Position numbers and translations under genes: made by a program. A stretch of 64,000 nucleotides of DNA, taken from Beaufortia kweichowensis. Taxonomy: Eukaryota > Chordata > Actinopteri > Cypriniformes > Gastromyzontidae. The stretch covers positions 12,234,075 through 12,298,074 of the forward strand of contig CM032811.1 of the NCBI GenBank assembly GCA_019155185.1, read 5' to 3'. Below, one piece after another: positions 51,085 through 64,000 of this stretch. The notes below the pieces were generated by a model. It was given only the letters and a program-made list of their open reading frames with translations, was not told the origin of the DNA and did not search any database. Within the stretch, counting starts at the first letter, position 1, and each line of letters begins with the position of its first letter.

Positions 51085-51678
51085 CTGCAACACAAAAAGA
51101 TATCAGAGACACAGACTTTCCTTTCTGCTAGAAAGTCAGAAAAGCTTCAAAGACTGAAAATATGAATGTTCATATATATACAGAAGGTTCATATATAAAA
51201 TAATATATAAGAAGGATTTTTTTTGTCCTATCTGCATCTTTATACATTGCATTTAATCAGACTACAGGAGGCTTGTGCAGCTGGTATAAAATTGGTAAAC
51301 GCTGATTCAGTGAGTAAAGAACTCCATCTAGTGGTCAAATAAAATCAGATTTTCTGCACTGCTGAACTGATCATCATTTTGAATGAATACACAAAATAAA
51401 AAACACATTTGATGTTCACAGTTTCGAGGGCAACATTAAAACCACATGCCTTTACAGCTTCTTAAAATCACTTTATATGGCTCTGTACACTCACTGCTTT
51501 AAACTTTGGAGCAAGCAAATGGCATATACTTTAATGGTTTTATAGTAATCTAGTAATTATTTAATTGTATTGGGTGGCATTGAGAACTCTTGCTCAAGTG
51601 AAAACAGACAATAGCTCATGTGCACCACGTGACCGATGTTACCCGTCAATGGTTGTATTAGGAAATATAAATGTTTAC

Positions 51679-51720
51679 CTTTCTGTACAAAATCCCACAT
51701 CAGTCTGTGTCAAAACATGA
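51679..51720 (-). pseudogene. dgkb: dgkb relic exon: EF-hand loop with in-frame stop
   Basis: A short segment with a TTTTCAG acceptor and GTAAAC donor. One frame reads CFDTD, TGA (51702-51700), then CGILYRK, against DGKB LYDTDGNGFLDSSE. The stop replaces a loop glycine. The exon appears truncated compared with the family; the following helix and second EF-hand were not found. Confidence 0.55.
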
Positions 51721-52512
51721 CTGAAAAGATGAACAGACACACAGAGAGATTTACGTGCAAAAAAGTTAAACTGTAGTGATGTGTAAAGAAAATAGTTTAT
51801 CAGTTAACGCCAGAATCAGTGAAGCTTAGCAAATATTGTTTACAAGGCGGTTAGCATGTAATATTTTGTCACAACAACGTGCATTTCACAAGCACTGTTT
51901 CATAATGACAAATACCAAACTTTATGCAAAACTATTAATATTTACTACAGTTAAACAGCAACAAAATCATCTTTTAGCAACGGGCTTTAAACTAGCAACA
52001 ACCAAGAGTTAAACAACTCGCACAAGCGATGAGACACAGACAGGAAATACCTGAAAACAGTCAGTAGATGGCAGCAGAGCATTATGTTTTCATATCGCCT
52101 TTGAAAAAATTCACAATGATGACGAAACATGACTTACAATAAAAATATAATTAAATTGTATAAATAAATAAATAGTACGAATTAAAAGTGATGTACGAAA
52201 ATATAGTCCTGAATTAAAATGATACATAAACTTACAGAAAGCCAACCTTTATTTATAACCACACTGTATTTACATTTTTTATTTTATGCATTTGTTTATT
52301 TTGTGTAAGTGTAAAATGAATAAAAACAATAAACATGGTATACAATAAACAACATTTTTAATATTGTCTTTGTTTGTATTTACTATAGACTTTACCAGAT
52401 GTTTATTCCAAACTGAAGCACACAAATGTGTAGATATTTTATTAAATTAATTCCAAATATCTATGATTATTTGCTTGTCTGTCATGGTGGGGGGGGACTT
52501 TGGGTCTTTGTT

Positions 52513-52646
52513 TTAGAAACTCAGGAAAAGATGTTGACAGAAGTTCTCAGCGAGCTCATTCTCCAGGAAGGTTTTCATAAAGAGTCTGAAGCCCTCAAAG
52601 TCAATTTCCTGCTCAAGAAATACTTCACTAAATCTCTCATACTGAC
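52513..52646 (-). pseudogene. dgkb: dgkb relic exon: N-terminal recoverin-like region, with nonsense codon
   Basis: After an ATTAG acceptor the frame reads through [20 protein letters not shown] and QHLFLSF, which aligns with DGKB [20 protein letters not shown] and AHLFMSF. The next codon is TAA (52515-52513) where DGKB has Ser, and the frame beyond still resembles the family (NKDPKSPP against NKFPHSSP). This is consistent with a point mutation TCA to TAA in otherwise homologous sequence. Confidence 0.88.
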
Positions 52647-55600
52647 CTAATAACAGCAAGATACTGCTGTTAAACTGTAAAATGACAAATTACCTAATTG
52701 AGGATATCCTGCTCATATGCAGAGTAGAACTGCAAGCATGGGACACCTGCAGTAAATGGATACCAAGCAATCATAGAAACCACAGAGCTTTTATTATCCA
52801 TCATAAATGTCTTATGCTATATTGTCCTTAATTGCAACTGAAATGATATAATATTCATCATCATTATAACATTGTAAGTAACCTGTGACATATACAAGGA
52901 GCAAGTTTAGGTTTAGACTTTAATGATATATCCATATTGTCATACTATGTGTTAGCCAATCAGAATGAGAGATGTCCTGACCTAGAACAGGAAACAGCGG
53001 CTCTGGAGGCATCAATTATTCAGATTAGTCAATTAATGTAGATAATCTCTTTCCTCTCCATGTGTAATGAACAATCCTCTGTCCGTCAGCTGATTTGTTA
53101 TCCATGTATGTGGGTGTAATTTTCATAAAACTGATTTTTTATTTTTACATGACGAATTGCTGTAAGAATATTTTTATACGCTTTTATTAGCAATTGTGAT
53201 ATATGGCATATTGGTTGTCTACTTTGACATGGTTTGATGAAAGACAGGTGTTTTTACTAAAAGAGATTACAGGTGACATATTAGTCTTCTTCAGCAGTAT
53301 TATTCCTTTAAGGAATCAAAGCTCATTATGGTTGGATTATGTCTTTAGGGAAATGATTACCTGTCAGTCAGAACTGTTCTCCTCATAGTCTGGTACCGAT
53401 TGGATTAGATTGAAATCTTAACCCTAAGATCCAGGAAATTACATTTTCTTAAATTATACTGTGTTCAATGACACATGAACAAATGGTGTTAAATGGTTTC
53501 GTTTTATTCTGTGAACTGGCAGACTGTCAGTTTTAACATGTCTCTGTGAAGATATTTAGTAAGTGGAGATGTTCTCTGGATATCCTGAAGTATAATTCAT
53601 GAATCATGACTTAAAAGCTGAATATATCTGAATCTAATTACAGATTGCTCACACATTTTTGGCATATGTGGTAAAAAATATGTGTAAAATTTCAAATTAA
53701 ATTATTCACATGTGTAAACCCTGTTGTAGATTGGTATGTACTAGGAGTGTGAAGGGCTCTTTTGTTTTTGGTATATGGCAGCAGTTACTGTATTCTGTAG
53801 GAAAAAGTCAACCTGTCATATCTTTAAACTTCTTCTCACGCCGCACGACAAGAACAGGAAGCGTAGCCTGAGGCACGTGTCGTTTTTGAAAAGATCATCT
53901 ATATTTATGAATAAAATCGCTCGCCAAGTGAACGTTTGAGAACTCAAAACAAACTCCTCACAGTGTTGCCTGAGGGTTGAATAAATGGATGGATCTTGGC
54001 CTGAAACCCAGATGATAAATGTGTGATTTACTTACAGCTCACATAGTAGAAATAAACTATATTCATCTGCCTCAAAGTTTTCATTTTAATGAAATAAAAC
54101 ATCTAAAGCAGTTGGCTTGCTGATCTACAAGCCTGACCACCTAGTGGCCAAAACTTCACTTAAACGCAGAAAACTAACCAGGCTGGAAAACCAGATGACA
54201 TTAGCAGAATGTCTTGAGCTAAGACAACAAGGGCTTGTGATATTTTATCGTTTTACAACATTCAGTTTCAACTGGGTTTGTATGAACGGATCTACAATCA
54301 GGTCTCCAGAGCATATCATGCAACAACCCTGCAATCGAGCAATGCTACAGTAATACAGTAAAAGCTTCTATCATTCTGGTACAGAATGGAAAATCAATCT
54401 GTGCTTCCCATCTCACACACATGATATGTACACACACAGACACATGTACACAAACCAGAATTATACTCACCTGTTGCCTCTCAAAAATATTTTAGCTTTT
54501 TCCAATGCAGTATAGCCTCAGAAACATCACATGCTACTGTAGCGTCCTTCTTTCTGCTGATCAAGACATCCACTGTTATTGTTCCTATATCAGAAAATGA
54601 TCTGGGGATGTAGAAACATTGGGAAGAGGGTTTGTGATCCACTTTGCATCTGCAACGATCAGTTCTTATGCCTCTGCTCGCATCACACACACTCCCCCTC
54701 CCTTTTCTCATTTCCTCCTTGATTCTCTCTCATCCAGTGAGGATTTGTTTGGCCATTTACTTTAACAGTGGTTTTAGGACACAATACTGATGGCTATGCT
54801 GTGTCGTGCTGTGGCAATCAATGTGTAGACATTTTTTTGCTGCTTTAAATTTTAAAGTACAATCAAGCTGGCTTTAAAAGTCATCTCAAGTTTTGTAACT
54901 TAAGTCAACTAATCAGAAAGTCACTATTTTTTAAATCAAAACTTTAACTACACATAAAAACAGATTTTCTCCATCATATGTTTGATGGATGTTTATTAAA
55001 GCCACTTAGGAGGAGAAAGGATTTGCTGTGAAATAACTGAACGATCAAGTTTTCTGCATCCCTTTAAGCCACCTGACCGGGAATCTGTCATATTCTTTTA
55101 GTTTTAGATCTTTATGAATTAAACCTTAAAGTATGCAATTCTACAGCTATTTCAGAAATGCAATTTTTGTCAAAAAGCACCATTTAGTTTCATAACAGTA
55201 GTGCACAGGATTTTAGCCTTCATAATTGGATGAACATAAAAAAAGCCTTAAAAAAAGGCCAAATCTGGAACACATAACACAAACACCACATATTTCTACA
55301 AACAATCTTGTTAAAAGGCTAAATGAGGCCACAAATCTCTTAATACCTTTATATTTTGCAGAGTTTCATCCAGGGTAGGAGATGTAGAGGATGCGCTTGT
55401 TTCCTTTTAAGTGCTGCCAGTTGGTACAATGCTATAATCTGAACATGAGTCATTTGGGTCTCTTCTGGCAGCAGAACAGCACATTTGTGAGGCTAACTGG
55501 ACACATTTGCCATGTCTATGAATGCTGTGTAGGGAACGAGCTTGATATTTTCACCACATTTCAATATTTTACTAAACTGAATATTGTTTCCAGTACATTG

Positions 55601-56726
55601 CATTGTTTATTTGTACACAGTTTCAATCTTATGGTTAGTTATCCATTAGCTAACACTATATACTAGACTACTAGCACATTTATAAAACAGATGTTTATAA
55701 AGTTGCACATGTACATTTCTAGTTCTTTGTTAAAAATAATGATTTACAAGATGACAATAATGATTTTAGAGTACCTTTCCTAGCAATAGAAGTCATTTTC
55801 CTTATAAATTCAGTTTTAAAGCCATCAAAGCACACAAGACCTAACAGCTTATGAACTACGAACACTGTTGTTCACACATGAACACTGTTGTTTCTGGCTT
55901 GCTGATCTCTTAAATAAGCAATAACATTTAAGTAACATTTAAGTAACATTGCAAATTCAGACACACCCTAGTGATTTTGTAGTCACATTTGTCATTAATC
56001 ACTGACATTGACATAAACACCTCATTTCATTACAGGTGTAAAATCAGCTGTTACACGACTGTAAAATTGTGTTTTATGAAATTATGGAATAGTGAAAAAA
56101 AAAAAACACTTAATTTTCATAAATATATAATAAATCTAATTAATCTAAACAATCTAAATTCTTAGATCTAAAATAAAGATTTGTGTCATTTGACATTTAC
56201 TAAGATATATGTTGTTATGGGTTCCAGATTAAATTGTATAATAATTTAATTAGTAATTTTTAAATGATACGGGAAATACTGTAATATATAATACAGTTTA
56301 GACCAATACCCATATTTTTCCTTGTTTGATTGGATTTACTATTGCTATCACCTCCTAGTGGATATTTGTAGAATTGCAGCAGATCACACCACAGTGAACA
56401 GGAAGTCTCTATTGATTTATTACAAGTTTATTGACTGTTATAAGTTTTACAGTAAATGTACAGTATTATTTTAAAAACATTAAAACTACATATAGGATAT
56501 ATAAAAGATTATATTTTAGAATTACATTCATCCAAAAGCATGTTTGTGCTTTTTTTTGTCATAGTTATAGGTCTGGTCAGGTAGTTTCTGTCTTGTAGAG
56601 TAACACTTTAAAATGTATTGGGTTATTTGGATGTATTTCAAAAATGCTATGCTAGAGATATATACAGTTGATATATGCACATACTGTATTTAATCCAATC
56701 CAGTGTTCTTAGGACGGACAGCTTAG
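52647..56726. other. Intergenic between agmo 3' end and dgkb relic
   Basis: No coding exon found for the first residues of DGKB. At 54.48-54.72 kb (minus strand) there is an open, purine-rich segment ending in a strong donor (ACAG|GTGAGT, about 54477-54467). It could be a former 5' non-coding exon of dgkb, but its sequence has no recognised homology. Confidence 0.35.
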
Positions 56727-56847
56727 TTTATTTACATGTAGTATTCAGTTTTGAACACAAGGAAATATATATTTTCCAAATGTTTTCCAGTCATTGAAAA
56801 TCTGAATGTCTTAAAATGTTTGTTGTTGATGTTAATTGCCGTATTCT
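56727..56847 (-). other. agmo: agmo 3' UTR and poly(A) signal
   Basis: The sequence from the stop codon to the canonical minus-strand AATAAA (56732-56727) is about 120 nt, which would give a short 3' UTR. Confidence 0.55.
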
Positions 56848-63241
<6,394 letters not shown>

Positions 63242-64000
63242 CTGTAATCTGATGTTATTGATCATTTTGTCAGATTTCAGTTATGTAAGCATAACTATAT
63301 GTAAATGTAGTTTCAGAATTCAGTCCCTGTGAAATCAAAATTGATGTTTTGGGCACAGGTGTGCTACAGAACCTTGACAAAATTCACATTTAAAAGCCAG
63401 TTCGCCAACACAGAATAACAATTTTTATAACATTATTCTGCACTTCATATGCTCATTAGATTCCAGGCTGTGGCGTAAACGAAACGCTATTGGCTATTTT
63501 AAAAAGGGGTCTGGCCAGTCAATATGTCCCACCCTAACTTCCTGTTTCATTCAAAATGACATCAACGCATCAAACAAAGCACAGCTGCTCTGAAATACTT
63601 TTCTTCTGACTCAATGAAAACATTGGGCTTTGTAGTTATATTAGGCCCCATCTTAGCTCTGGAGAAATTTCATCATTTGGTACTCCAGCAATTCGGTTAA
63701 ACTATTGAGACAATCCAATAATTCAACAAAAACCAAAGTGTCGATGACAACTGCATCACTTTTTGGATCCTGACCTAACATAACTCTGCTTCATACATCA
63801 CGGTTTCTTTATACATGAATCATTGAGAATTTGATCAGTGTTGATTTCCTAAGCATTCCTGAGTTTTAGCTGCACTCATCTGTGGGTTTTCCTCACACCA
63901 GAAACTGTGGTGGCTCCAACAGCACGGGATCTGCTTTCCTTCAGAAATCAACACATCCAGCCCAGCCTCCCTTAGCCCTTCTTCTCCACAGGAGAAACAA
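63242..64000 (-). other. agmo: agmo intron running off the window
   Basis: No further agmo exon recognised up to the edge, so the upstream exons with the histidine boxes must lie beyond it. Confidence 0.6.

Larger units (their letters stand above)
33554..52646 (-). pseudogene. dgkb: dgkb (diacylglycerol kinase beta) relic, decayed multi-exon unitary pseudogene
   Basis: DGKB phosphorylates diacylglycerol to phosphatidic acid and has an N-terminal recoverin-like region, EF-hands, two C1 domains, then catalytic and accessory kinase domains. Between agmo and etv1, exactly where DGKB lies in human, degraded exons occur on the minus strand in the correct order: N-terminal region (52.6 kb), EF-hand (51.7), C1A in two exons (51.0, 50.7), C1B in two exons (50.4, 50.0), glycine-loop of the kinase (46.6) and accessory domain (34.0). 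Many keep splice signals. Lesions: TAA at 52515-52513, TGA at 51702-51700, a frameshift in C1B, several lost zinc ligands, and GTGNDLAR changed to STGNDLAR. The exons for the rest of the EF-hands, the GGDGT kinase segment, and the C-terminus were not found. A rapidly evolving live gene is disfavoured by the stops. Confidence 0.85.

Overview
The window is vertebrate nuclear DNA, AT-rich, with short exons, GT-AG introns, microsatellites and dispersed foldback DNA elements. It is most likely a teleost and probably a cypriniform. The taxon is inferred from the repeat types and the protein sequences. The gene order agmo - (dgkb) - etv1, all on the minus strand, matches the AGMO-DGKB-ETV1 block of human 7p21.

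Layout. (1) 1-10.3 kb: sequence downstream of etv1. It holds a CpG-rich orphan promoter-like island (about 3.5-4.0 kb), two well-formed plus-strand exon-like segments (5191-5283 and 7721-7821), and a 1.67 kb inverted-repeat-bounded, T-rich element (5823-7496). (2) 10.3-26.0 kb: a complete etv1 (ER81/PEA3 family) gene on the minus strand. I could assemble all 12 coding exons. They sum to 1434 nt, or 477 codons plus stop, which is the length I recall for human ETV1. A 5' non-coding exon and CCAAT promoter are proposed at about 25.85-26.0 kb. (3) 26-56 kb: where human DGKB lies there is only a set of decayed exons (33.5-52.7 kb, minus strand). They are recognisable as diacylglycerol kinase beta by order and sequence, and they carry two in-frame stops, a frameshift and lost zinc-ligand cysteines. 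The rest is intergenic DNA with repeats and possible regulatory islands. (4) 56.8-63.2 kb: the last four coding exons of agmo (alkylglycerol monooxygenase) on the minus strand. The 5' part of the gene lies beyond the right edge.

The main discovery is the dgkb relic. A gene of hundreds of kilobases in mammals has shrunk to a fossil of about 20 kb held between two intact neighbours. Many splice sites are preserved while the catalytic, EF-hand and both C1 domains are broken. The likely explanation is loss of one copy after the teleost genome duplication, possibly with flanking regulatory DNA kept for etv1. That explanation is inference.

etv1 encodes an ETS transcription factor acting in receptor tyrosine kinase/MAPK signalling. 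agmo encodes a membrane tetrahydrobiopterin-dependent ether-lipid cleaving enzyme. They are linked by ancestral synteny, not by pathway.
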